Shown piece after piece: positions 17,901 to 25,760 of a stretch of 64,000 nucleotides of DNA. Numbering within the stretch: the stretch's first letter is position 1; every line of letters begins with the position of its first letter. The stretch lies in NCBI GenBank assembly GCA_016708785.1, contig JADJFC010000004.1, positions 372,001-436,000 of the forward strand, written 5' to 3'. The position numbers and the translations under genes were made by a program. Source of the DNA: Bacteroidota bacterium. Its GTDB lineage: Bacteria; Bacteroidota; Bacteroidia; AKYH767-A; 2013-40CM-41-45. The notes beneath the pieces were generated by a model that saw only the letters and a list, made by a program, of their open reading frames with translations, ran no database searches and was not told the DNA's origin.

Positions 17901-20900
17901 ATTGTTGGTCACTGTTGCGCCAATGGTTACCTGTACGATACTGTTCGAATTGGTACTGATCGATTTATTGTTGATCACTACATGGTGATAAACAGTCGAT
18001 CCTGCCAATGGTGTAAATGTATTGTTATCGATCGTTACTGAATTGTAATTGGCCATACTCACTGCCCACTGATGGTTAGAGAAGGTATTGCCGCTTACAA
18101 CAGTTGTTTTTGAATTGTAATTATTCTGCAGACGCATCACTGCTGTTCCCGGTGCCGATGAATTGGCAAAGGTCGCATCGAAGATATTTGAAGATACCGT
18201 AAGCGTTCCTGCTCCCGCATTCATATCATCCAATTCAACTCCACCACCATTGAAGTTGTTGCCGCTGATGGTAATGTTGCCATTACTTCCAAAGCGTACC
18301 AACACGTCATGATTGATCGTTTGTAGTGTATTGTTCGTGTATGTTCCGCCCGATTCATCCGTTGCAATACCTGCACGGAAGAAGCTGGTTGGAAGACTTC
18401 CATTTACTGTGTTATTATCAAATGTAATGCTGTTCACACCACCTGTAGCTACACGATAGTTCGTTGAACCCGTATAGTTGATGCTTACCGCATTGCGGTC
18501 ACCATATGAACCTGCAGGTGTTCCGTAGGCATCGATGATGTTGTTCTTCACAACGATGTTGTCGATTCCTGCTGCACTGGCGATGATCGCACTTCTCAAT
18601 TTAGATAGATCTACATTGAAATGGATATTATCGATCGTTACATTATCTGCAGAAATATCAAATAACGTCGGCTTACCACTTACGGTTCCTGTGAAGTCGA
18701 CCGTTGGTTGTGTCGTAGCGGCTTTGATCGTCAATTGCTTGTTGACCAGAACCTGCTCATTGTAAGTTCCCGGATCGATCGTGATCGTATGACCGTTCAC
18801 TGTGCTCACTGCATTGATCGCTGCCTGAATTGTACAATAGTTCAATCCTGTGTTGATGTTATGTACCGGACCTGCTAGACTTGCAGATATCGTTGTACTT
18901 GCTGTTGCTGTACATCCGTTCACATCTGTTACCGTCACTGTATAAGTACCTGCTGAAAGGCCACTCAACGGTGCTGTTGTTGCACCATTTGACCATAGAT
19001 AAGTATATGGCGATACGCCACCGCTTGTAATACTTACTGATGCTGTTCCGTCATTGAAAGAAGGACACGTTGCATCTGTTGATGATGCTGATACGATCAG
19101 AGCACATGGTGCTGAACAAGCAGATGCAGGCTGGAAGCCGTCATTTGTGATTCCACCAAGATCTGTTCCTGCTAATAAATATGGAGTGTAAACGAAGTTC
19201 GCTGAGGCACCTCCTAAGATATCCGGTTGTCCACCCGGTGCTACTGCTGATCCACCGTAAGCTACTGGGATCTGTGCTGCATAACCCGGCTCTGAACTGT
19301 TCGCTGTACTTACTACTGGAGGTATTACTCCATACCAGTTACATGTGAAGTTCTTCAGATTTGTTCCCGGCGCAGGTAATGAACCGCCTAATTGACGATC
19401 CACGATCTGACCATACCAGTTACCACTGATGTCGTTGTTATTGAATGTACAATTAGCTGCTGTTTGTACAGGACTGTTCGTTCCGCCACTTGCGTCTAAG
19501 AACAATACACCCACTGTCCAGTTGTCTTTGATAAAGTTATTTACAACAATCGTATTATCCGTTTGATTACGGAAGATCATTCCTGTTCTGTTGAAATGCA
19601 TATTGTTGTTATGGATATTATTTCCATTGCTGTTATTGATATCGATCGCTGTACGCATACCGGTGATCTCACAGAATCTTACTTCTGCAAAGATGCCCTG
19701 ACTTTGAATAGCAATACCTGCTGAATTCAAACCTGCATTGTTCCAGTCTGTCGTGTTGTTTCCATCACGTGTGATCGTAAATCCGTCGATCACTACATTC
19801 GATGAAGTAACTGCGAAAGTAGAACCACCACCACCGATCGGACCGCTTACAATTGAAGATCCGATACCGGCTCCTAAGATGGTTAACTGTTTGTTCACCG
19901 TTACGTCTTCGTTGTATGTTCCTGCATCTACTGTGATCGTGTGACCGTTCAAAGTCTGTACTGCATTGATGGCATCTTGGATCGTGCAATAGTTTAAACC
20001 GGTATTTGTATTGTGAACAGGAGTTGCAAAAGCTGCAACAACCGTAGTTGTAGCAGAAGCTGAGCAACTGTTTGCATCTGTAACTGTATAAGTATAAGTT
20101 CCGGCTCCTACTGTGAATGTACCTTCACCTGTGTATGGTGATTGACCACCGACAGCTGAAACATTTATAGATACACTGCTTACATAGCATCCTAAAGTTC
20201 CTGTGACAACTACATTTGCAAAAATTTGCGAATATGAATAGTTATCCCAATAAATATCGTATGTAACACCTGCAAGGGTATTATGACCTTGTAAAATTGT
20301 ATTGGCCAATCTTACACTTGCATCCGGTGCACTTGTTGAAGTCTCTGCTTGAAGATCATTTACACTATAACGGAATTCTCCGCTTGGTAATACTTCTATT
20401 TTTAATGTAACCCAGGTATCGTAACTGAATCCTGAAGGCAATCCGATATCGATCCAAGTTCCGGTTCCGGCTTCATAGCCACGGAAACGAGGGTTCGCTC
20501 CATCACTTGTGAATTCAAGAATAGGATATCCGGATACAGCATTACTTACATCGAATGCTGTTCCCCATAATCCTGCCATTCGTTTTCCTGAAGTTGCCCA
20601 TGCAGATGGAATATACAGATCAATTTGTGTTGATTTTGTACCTGCAGGCAAATCAAATTTTCTTCCTTGTGTATTGTAGAATGCGCCGTTAAATCCGCCT
20701 CTGCACGTTTCGCAATCTGCTGCATTGATACTTTGTTTTAATCTAGCATCACCTCCAAAAACATCAGGTGAAGTAAATCCTGCCGGAGCAAAACGATCGG
20801 TGTACCAAGTGTTCACAGCGGCTATAGGTCCGATTGTTACTGACGAAGTGAAATCATTTGCAACTGAACAAGGCAAACCTGTGCAGCTAGCTGAAGGCTG

Positions 20901-23681
20901 GAAGCCCGGACTTGCTGAACCATCGGCTCCTCCTGTTAAGTATGGAGTATACGATGCAATATTTGAATGTAATCCGGCAATGGTTGAACTTGTTGTTGTA
21001 CCATACCAGTTACAACTGATAATTACTCCGGTATTTGAAGTAGTATTCAGAACTGCTTTATTTGAATACGCACTTCCAAAATCATTATTCGTTACTGTTA
21101 TTCCTGTTGGAGTTGCATTTACTTTATTAAATTCTCCAAAACGCAATCCGTTTACCGGACCACTGATATAACAATTCAACAGTGAAAATCCGCTTAAAGA
21201 AGCCGGATCACTGCTATATGAAGGAGCATCATCTCTTCCTTTGATTGCAATTGCGCAAGGACTTTTTACATCTGAAGCTGTACCCATTACACCGCAATTG
21301 GTGATAGAAGAATTTTGTATTGTAATATCTGAGTATGAATCGTATTTCAAATTGATATCAATACCTGTATTGAATCCATAGTTGACATCTGTACCACTAT
21401 TATTGATTGTTACATTATCTATCAATGCATGTCTTAGTTTTTCGAAGTACATTCCCTTTTCAAGGTTGTTGCTGAAATCGGAATTTTGTATTGTAATGTA
21501 ATCGAAAGTATTTGCAGCAGGTGTTGATGCTGCAATGAACATTCCGAATCCATTTGAACCAATACCATTTCCTTTTACTTCTGAACTATCCATAAGCACA
21601 TTGCTTACAAGATCACCTGTTCCTGCTCTCCAGCCACCAACGGTATTTGTGTTGAATTTACACTTTACCATTGTTAGGCCGTTCGTTCCTGTACTTGTAT
21701 TTAATCCATACAGACAATTAGAATTGCTTTCTACATTGTATAAACTTATAGTTGAAGCTGAAGTTCGTATTCCATAATTAAATCCGGTTACCGTTAGATT
21801 TGAAACATTAACACTAGCAACTGAAATTGAAATACCATCGCCTGTACATGCAACAGTTGGAGTTAAAATTGTTGTAGCCGGGCCACTTCCAATTAAAGTA
21901 AGTGCCTTATTGATGGCTACATTCTCATTGTAAGTACCTGCATCTGCATATATCGTGTCACCTGCAACACATGCAGCAATAGCTTGTGCAATTGTTGCGA
22001 AAGGACATGCTGCTGTTCCGGAATTTCCGGCATTACCTAATGCTGAAGTGAATACATCTCCTGTAAGACTATTATCATTAACATACCATTTTGTTCCTGA
22101 ATGTGCAGGTGCAGGAGAAATGGAGATTGAAGCTGAATTTGTGCAACCATCATCGTCGGTCACTGTGTAAGTATGAGTACCTGCTCCAACGCTGAAAGTG
22201 CCTTCACCTGAATAAGGTGACTGACCACCTACTGCGGTAACAGTAACTGTTACTGTTCCTGTTGCACATGAAAGTAAACCTGATGCAACAACATTTGCAT
22301 AAATTGGTGAGTAAGAAAAATTATCCCAATAAATATCATAAGTTACTCCTGCAAGAGTGTTATGTCCTTGTAAAATTACATTTCCTAAACGAACACTTGC
22401 ATCAGGAGCACTTGTTGATGTTTCTGCACGTAAATCGTTTACGCTGTAACGGAATTCTCCACTTGGCAATAAATCAATTCTAAGAGTTACCCAAGTATCA
22501 TAGCTGAAACCTGCAGGTAAACCCATATCGATCCAAGTTCCTGTTCCTGTTTCGTATGCACGGAAACGAGGATTGCTCAGATCACTTGTAAATTCTAAAA
22601 TCGGATATGCAGAAACTGCACTACTCACATCGAATGCTGTAGCCCAAAATCCTGCCATACGTTTATTTGTAGTAGCCCATGCTGAAGGAACATAAAGTTC
22701 AATCTGAGAGCTGATCGTACTTGAAGGAAGGTCAAATTTGCGACCTTGAGTATTATAAAAAGCTCCGTTAAATCCACCACGACACGTTTCGCAATCTGCT
22801 GCATTGATGCTTTGTTGTAATCTTGCATCACCACCAAACATTACAGGAGAGCTGAATCCTGAAGGTGCAAAGCGATCCGTATACCATGTGTTTGCAGCAG
22901 CAATCGGTCCTGTTGTAACGGCTGCTGTGAAATCATCTGTTACAGCACAAGCCGGTGCACATACCATTGTAGAAACTGATGCACTTCCTGTCATTGTAGC
23001 AGTACATGATGTTGTTGTATTTGTTGCAACCACAGTATAAGCTCCAACAGTAGTCTGATCTCCGAAATTAATTGCCAAACCAGTACCTGCTTCCGGTGAT
23101 CCTACATTTGTAATACCGTCAAGTACCAATTGATAATTAACTCCAGATGCTGATCCTGCCAATCCAACAGCAACTCCGGTTCCACCTGTACAATAAGAAC
23201 CACCACCGGTTACTGCAAATGCAGATGGGCCTGTGCATGGTGTACCTGTTATTGTAAAGTTATCTACACGATTTGTTCCCCCTGAACCAAATGCACCGGA
23301 AATTGCAGTTGTTGAATTACAGACTAGTCTGAAATAAACTGCCGATAATCCATTCAATGCCGGTACTGCACTTAGATCAAAAGAGTGTTTCGAAGCACTC
23401 TTTGGACTTGAAGCACTCCAACCATCATTTGTGATCGCAAAAGAAGAAACAGGAGTGAAAGTTATTCCATCTGTACTATAACTGAATGTGAAGCTGTTTG
23501 GACCTGTGTTACTTCCAGTCTGCTCAAATGAAACTCCAATGCTATGGAAGTTTGTTGTGTTGACCTGGAACTGATAGTAATCGTCCAGTGCCCAATGATC
23601 AGAAGTGATACAGCGAACAGATCCATTTCCTGCATTGGCAGCCCAGATTGTTGCTGAACTTGCATGCAATGAACTGAACAC
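14364..23681 (-). CDS. Giant T9SS adhesin, main internal part (3105 residues)
   Basis: The longest open part of the composite adhesin. From its N-terminus: a choice-of-anchor-like domain (about 23680-23250), a short Ig-like segment with paired Cys, then three cycles in which a 220-residue module containing TWYTDRFAP, CETCRGGFNGAFYNTQG and GVTYDIYWDNFS is followed by SprB-type repeats (QSPYTGEGTF...) and by beta-helix regions. There are at least three unique beta-helices (about 22030-20950, 18830-17480 and 17480-16330) as well as beta-helix copies 1 and 2. The apparent start is internal: in-frame sequence upstream (STIASPGATAVFNVGSPV) continues to the AGAT duplication at 23769. It ends at NCTE because of the 115-bp deletion. 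The function of the WYTDRF module is unknown; its pattern suggests a jelly-roll, lectin-like fold, which is inference. Confidence 0.9.
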   Translation of the reverse strand: MFSSLHASSATIWAANAGNGSVRCITSDHWALDDYYQFQVNTTNFHSIGVSFEQTGSNTGPNSFTFSYSTDGITFTPVSSFAITNDGWSASSPKSASKHSFDLSAVPALNGLSAVYFRLVCNSTTAISGAFGSGGTNRVDNFTITGTPCTGPSAFAVTGGGSYCTGGTGVAVGLAGSASGVNYQLVLDGITNVGSPEAGTGLAINFGDQTTVGAYTVVATNTTTSCTATMTGSASVSTMVCAPACAVTDDFTAAVTTGPIAAANTWYTDRFAPSGFSSPVMFGGDARLQQSINAADCETCRGGFNGAFYNTQGRKFDLPSSTISSQIELYVPSAWATTNKRMAGFWATAFDVSSAVSAYPILEFTSDLSNPRFRAYETGTGTWIDMGLPAGFSYDTWVTLRIDLLPSGEFRYSVNDLRAETSTSAPDASVRLGNVILQGHNTLAGVTYDIYWDNFSYSPIYANVVASGLLSCATGTVTVTVTAVGGQSPYSGEGTFSVGAGTHTYTVTDDDGCTNSASISISPAPAHSGTKWYVNDNSLTGDVFTSALGNAGNSGTAACPFATIAQAIAACVAGDTIYADAGTYNENVAINKALTLIGSGPATTILTPTVACTGDGISISVASVNVSNLTVTGFNYGIRTSASTISLYNVESNSNCLYGLNTSTGTNGLTMVKCKFNTNTVGGWRAGTGDLVSNVLMDSSEVKGNGIGSNGFGMFIAASTPAANTFDYITIQNSDFSNNLEKGMYFEKLRHALIDNVTINNSGTDVNYGFNTGIDINLKYDSYSDITIQNSSITNCGVMGTASDVKSPCAIAIKGRDDAPSYSSDPASLSGFSLLNCYISGPVNGLRFGEFNKVNATPTGITVTNNDFGSAYSNKAVLNTTSNTGVIISCNWYGTTTSSTIAGLHSNIASYTPYLTGGADGSASPGFQPSASCTGLPCSVANDFTSSVTIGPIAAVNTWYTDRFAPAGFTSPDVFGGDARLKQSINAADCETCRGGFNGAFYNTQGRKFDLPAGTKSTQIDLYIPSAWATSGKRMAGLWGTAFDVSNAVSGYPILEFTSDGANPRFRGYEAGTGTWIDIGLPSGFSYDTWVTLKIEVLPSGEFRYSVNDLQAETSTSAPDASVRLANTILQGHNTLAGVTYDIYWDNYSYSQIFANVVVTGTLGCYVSSVSINVSAVGGQSPYTGEGTFTVGAGTYTYTVTDANSCSASATTTVVAAFATPVHNTNTGLNYCTIQDAINAVQTLNGHTITVDAGTYNEDVTVNKQLTILGAGIGSSIVSGPIGGGGSTFAVTSSNVVIDGFTITRDGNNTTDWNNAGLNSAGIAIQSQGIFAEVRFCEITGMRTAIDINNSNGNNIHNNNMHFNRTGMIFRNQTDNTIVVNNFIKDNWTVGVLFLDASGGTNSPVQTAANCTFNNNDISGNWYGQIVDRQLGGSLPAPGTNLKNFTCNWYGVIPPVVSTANSSEPGYAAQIPVAYGGSAVAPGGQPDILGGASANFVYTPYLLAGTDLGGITNDGFQPASACSAPCALIVSASSTDATCPSFNDGTASVSITSGGVSPYTYLWSNGATTAPLSGLSAGTYTVTVTDVNGCTATASTTISASLAGPVHNINTGLNYCTIQAAINAVSTVNGHTITIDPGTYNEQVLVNKQLTIKAATTQPTVDFTGTVSGKPTLFDISADNVTIDNIHFNVDLSKLRSAIIASAAGIDNIVVKNNIIDAYGTPAGSYGDRNAVSINYTGSTNYRVATGGVNSITFDNNTVNGSLPTSFFRAGIATDESGGTYTNNTLQTINHDVLVRFGSNGNITISGNNFNGGGVELDDMNAGAGTLTVSSNIFDATFANSSAPGTAVMRLQNNYNSKTTVVSGNTFSNHQWAVSMANYNSVTIDNNTFTPLAGSTVYHHVVINNKSISTNSNSIVQVTIGATVTNNTFNGSGTLGGTAVSFHNHDNDAASYGTFVIGGSGSENDFNANIGKAIYLDHQSGTSSGSTFPAYTSLIGAGAGALTTMGLWTPNIDATDNNFDVGSGLELPSAMSLTNLFTLEDRIQHSIDASGLGFVRVKANNDYVTVNSFASPLTTTAKIQRGVDAASNGHTVNVGAGSFNDNVIVNKQVNIAGQGQGVTMVYPATSDPNCGGAGGGSLCAGGSNVFLVQANNVTIHGLTVDGDNTALTSGTVAGGADLDARNGVITDHNTGVYSNLEVYNVTIQNIYLRGMYASTGGSFNFHDNTVNNVQANAASIGMFNFGGAGAFTNNTVTDCNDAIASNWSTGTTYTGNLVSSSASGIHSDNNGGSGGVADVISGNTVQNSDVNGYGIWVFAPYRAVQVLNNTVSNVDVGLTSAGQNAAVTPLFSGNVIDGQNKVNSTGVYITTSLFGFGSSNVTVDFNNNYVINNAADGFFLESEAGQTLTLNAHNNSITGNAPYGVEKGTGLSGAGTFTVDMGCNWWGSSNSTAVATAVGASIDYTPWLVGGTDGDLITSGFQPSASCTGAPCSESNDFSTAVAIGATQAPGVWYTDRFAPVGFTSPEVFGGDDRLKQSINAADCETCRGGFNGAFYNTQGRKFDLPANSLSSQIELFIPSSWATTGKRMAGFWATAFDAGNAVSGYPILEFTSDGANPRFRGYETGTGTWIDMGLPSGFAYDTWVSLRIDVLPSGEFRYSVNELRAETSTSAPDASVRLANVILQGHNTLAGVTYDIYWDNFSNSPLYANLTVTGALNCNVSSVSVNVAAVGGQSPYTGEGTFTVGAGTHTYTVTDTYGCAASSSVTITAPATLVASVVLDAPIACNGGSSTVTISATGGSTPYTGTGSISVTAGTHTYTVTDVNGCTATTTITVSEPTAMSASATSTDATCPSYNNGTATVTASGGTSPYTYLWSNSQTGSTATALATGTYTVTATDANGCTTSTSVTVAGSLAGPVHNINTGLNYCTIQAAISAVSTVNGHTITVDAGTYNEDVTVNKQLTILGAGIGSSIVSGPIGGGGSTFALTSSNVVIDGFTITRAGNNTTDWNNAGLNSAGIAIQSQGIFAEVRFCEITGMRTAIDINNSNGNNIHNNNIHFNRTGMIFRNQTDNTIVVNNFIKDNWTVGVLFLDASSGTNSPVQTAANCTE
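15552..16219 (-). repeat. WYTDRF module, copy c
   Basis: About 220 residues with WYTDRFAPVGF, CETCRGGFNGAFYNTQ, RMAGFWATAFD, YPILEFTSDG, FRYSVNELRAETSTS and YDIYWDNFS. Very similar to copies a and b but less uniform in DNA than the beta-helix modules. Boundaries are approximate. Confidence 0.85.
19103..20028 (-). repeat. Beta-helix module, copy 1 (926 bp, intact)
   Basis: Same length and order as copies 3 and 4, with a few more substitutions (for example HNNNMHFN for HNNNIHFN). It reads open throughout. Confidence 0.9.
20205..20870 (-). repeat. WYTDRF module, copy b
   Basis: Second copy of the 220-residue module, followed by a QSPYTGEGTF-type SprB-like repeat as in copies a and c. Boundaries are approximate. 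Confidence 0.85.
22280..22945 (-). repeat. WYTDRF module, copy a
   Basis: First copy in protein order, with the same CETCRGGFNGAFYNTQG core. It is preceded by a conserved VTDDFTAAVTTGPIAAANT lead-in. Boundaries are approximate. Confidence 0.85.
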
Positions 23682-23727
23682 TGATCCTGCTGTTTGTACA
23701 CCTTCCTCTGCTACCGGTGAACCTACA

Positions 23728-25383
23728 TTAAATACAGCAGTAGCACCTGGGGATGCAATAGTACTTGCATCTATCTGTCGGCGTACTTACAAATGCAATA
23801 TGATCTGCAGATGGTGCCGGTATATTAAATGTACCAGAAGAAACTGCTACTAATCCCGGACTTGTAAAATTAATTGTAGCACCGGTTACAGAAGATGCAC
23901 TGGTAGCAGTTAATCCACTGAAAGTTGCTGTTCCACTTATTCCCGTTGCTGTTGTACTTCCACCAGGAGTCCAAGTGCCTGAACCAGTATTTGCAGTAAC
24001 AATTGCTGTGCTTGATGTAGCATTTCCATATTGATCTTGAATAAACACACTAGGTTGAACTGCCAATGCTCCGCCGTTAACAGCAGGATCAGTTGGTTGA
24101 ATATCCATTGCAAGTTGGAAGTCTGCACCGGCACCAATTGTTTGGCTAACCGTTGCGTCATCATATCCTGTTGCGGAAACAGTTACTATTTCTGTTCCTG
24201 CAATTTGTAATGAAGGGTTACCACCTGAAGGTTTTAAAGTTAAAATCCCTGCAGCAAATGAATAATCAGTACCTACTGTCAAAACTGATAAACCATACGT
24301 TACAATTGTAACTGCTGATCTCCATGAAGCATCGTCTGAAAAAGTAATATCAAAGTCTGCATCAACAGTTGCACTTGCTGCAATCAAAGTTGGTGTAGGT
24401 AAACCTGCGGGTGCAGGGATATTAAATGTGCCTGAAGAAACAGCAGTCAATCCCGGTGATGTGAAACTTATCGTTGCGCCAACTACCGCTGCTGCACTTG
24501 TTGCTGTTAAACCGCTGAAAGTTGCTGTACCACTTACACCTGTTGCAGTAGTAGAACCTGTTGGTGTCCAAGATCCCGAACCTGTATTAGCTGTAATCAC
24601 AGCAGTACTTGATGTTGGATTATTATATTGATCTTGTATGAAAACGGAAGGTTGCGTAGCCAATGCGCCACCATTTGTAGCAGGTGCCGTCGGCTGAACA
24701 TTCATTGCTAGTTTATTGTCAGCACCTGCACCAATTGGTTGGCTAACTGTTGCATCAGTATAACCTGTTGCAATTACAGTAACCGTTTCAGTACCGGCAG
24801 CATGCAAAGCTGCATTTCCACCGGTTGGTTTTAATGTCAAAATTCCGGCTGCAAAAGAATAGTCCGTTCCGGAATTTAAAGTTGGTGTTCCATATTTAAC
24901 AGCAGTAACTGCTGCTCTCCATGTTGGATCATCACTGAAGGTGATGTCAAAATCAGCATCAACTGTTCCTGTACCCGCAATTAGTGTTGGAGTTACAGTT
25001 GCCGAAGTTGAAGTTACTGAAATATTATCAATCGAAATTTTAGGCTGAGAACCTGTAGCTGATGGCAAGCCACCGGCAGTTGTACTGTGTTCATAGAATC
25101 TTAATCTTGCCGTAGCTGAATTATTAAATGCTGCGGGTAGAGCAATACTCGTTATACTCACAGAAGAAGCTACATTGTTTCTGGCTGTGTAAGGCAAATT
25201 AGTTCCTGTTAATTCTGTAAAAGTTGTACCATCTGTCGAATAAAATAACTTTAGTCTTGAATCTCTGTTTCCTGAACCATTAAATACAGTTGCAACATCA
25301 AAACTGATTGTCCCTGCATTTCTTCCTGTAAAGTTCAATAGTAAATCTATTGCACAGGAATTTGCGGTACTGGTTGAAAGCAA
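23728..25383 (-). CDS. Giant T9SS adhesin, N-terminal part: anchor-like domain and two HID-like repeats
   Basis: 551 residues by the first possible start, but the reading frame continues upstream to about 25577, and with one G removed there it joins a signal peptide (see composite entry). The extra N-terminal sequence reads DFLNISNVTNWPNN and then ...CAEWTSVAVNATGT, typical of secreted Bacteroidota proteins. Domains: a choice-of-anchor-like beta-sandwich (SRLKLFYSTDGTTF..., KISIDNISVT), then two tandem repeats of about 190 residues. Each repeat has an HID/DUF1533-like half (VDADFDITFSDD.W..AVT) and a second half ending TFSGLTATSA...FNIPAP. The last codons (TDRCKYYCIPR...) are out-of-frame sequence created by the duplicated AGAT at 23769-23776; removing one copy gives TPTDASTIASPGATAV and continues into the next part. 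Confidence 0.85.
   Translation of the reverse strand: MLSTSTANSCAIDLLLNFTGRNAGTISFDVATVFNGSGNRDSRLKLFYSTDGTTFTELTGTNLPYTARNNVASSVSITSIALPAAFNNSATARLRFYEHSTTAGGLPSATGSQPKISIDNISVTSTSATVTPTLIAGTGTVDADFDITFSDDPTWRAAVTAVKYGTPTLNSGTDYSFAAGILTLKPTGGNAALHAAGTETVTVIATGYTDATVSQPIGAGADNKLAMNVQPTAPATNGGALATQPSVFIQDQYNNPTSSTAVITANTGSGSWTPTGSTTATGVSGTATFSGLTATSAAAVVGATISFTSPGLTAVSSGTFNIPAPAGLPTPTLIAASATVDADFDITFSDDASWRSAVTIVTYGLSVLTVGTDYSFAAGILTLKPSGGNPSLQIAGTEIVTVSATGYDDATVSQTIGAGADFQLAMDIQPTDPAVNGGALAVQPSVFIQDQYGNATSSTAIVTANTGSGTWTPGGSTTATGISGTATFSGLTATSASSVTGATINFTSPGLVAVSSGTFNIPAPSADHIAFVSTPTDRCKYYCIPRCYCCI
23815..25000 (-). repeat. Two tandem ~190-residue repeats (HID-like plus Ig-like halves)
   Basis: Units begin PTLIAGTGTVDADFDITF and PTLIAASATVDADFDITF and end SSGTFNIPAP. 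They are clearly homologous at protein level and diverged in DNA, unlike the beta-helix copies. Boundaries are approximate. Confidence 0.8.
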
Positions 25384-25760
25384 ATATATGTTGGTCGAAC
25401 CTCTTTGAACTCCACCACTTGAGCCAGTTGAAAATGTTGCAGTACTTGTCGAGATCTTAACTCCATCGCCAACAGTTCCTGTAGCATTTACTGCAACAGA
25501 AGTCCATTCTGCACAATCTGTACCATTAAAATTATTGGGCCAGTTAGTAACATTAGAAATATTTAAAAAATCTTCCGGAATAATTTCCGCCTGACATTAC
25601 ATAAGGAGTTTGGCTAAAACTTTTTTCGAGACCACTACAAAAAACAAAACCGACAACACTAAAATAGCGAATGCCGGTTTTTAAAATTGGTTGAAATGCG
25701 AAAGCCTGCGTTTGCTGCGATTTCATTCTGACCTTTAACTGTGTAGTTCTTAGGATTCAT

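Larger units (their letters stand above)
6294..25760 (-). other. Composite locus: one giant T9SS-exported modular adhesin gene (~19.4 kb), split by five frame lesions
   Basis: Five successive open frames on the minus strand join into one protein when compared with their own repeated modules: the protein sequence breaks mid-module and resumes in another frame at each junction. Order from the N-terminus: signal peptide (start at 25726 or 25760), a choice-of-anchor-like domain, two HID-like repeats, a second anchor-like domain, alternating 220-residue unidentified modules, beta-helix modules and SprB/PKD-like repeats, nine 66-residue SprB-type repeats, five PKD/Ig-like domains and a T9SS sorting domain with YPNPTSG. 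Lesions: about 25577 (extra G), 23769-23776 (AGAT duplicated), 14371 (115-bp deletion), about 13875 (missing base in a C-run) and about 10672 (missing T). The total of about 6,400 residues is in the size class of gliding adhesin SprB. Surface location is inferred from the sorting domain. Confidence 0.85.

Noticed and set aside
10695..23040. Many plus-strand open frames of 60-170 codons antisense to the adhesin (for example 11142-11525, 12690-13205, 20725-21171)
   Set aside because: They repeat with each module copy, follow from the Thr/Val/Gly-rich codons of the minus strand, and have no signal, motif or start context.
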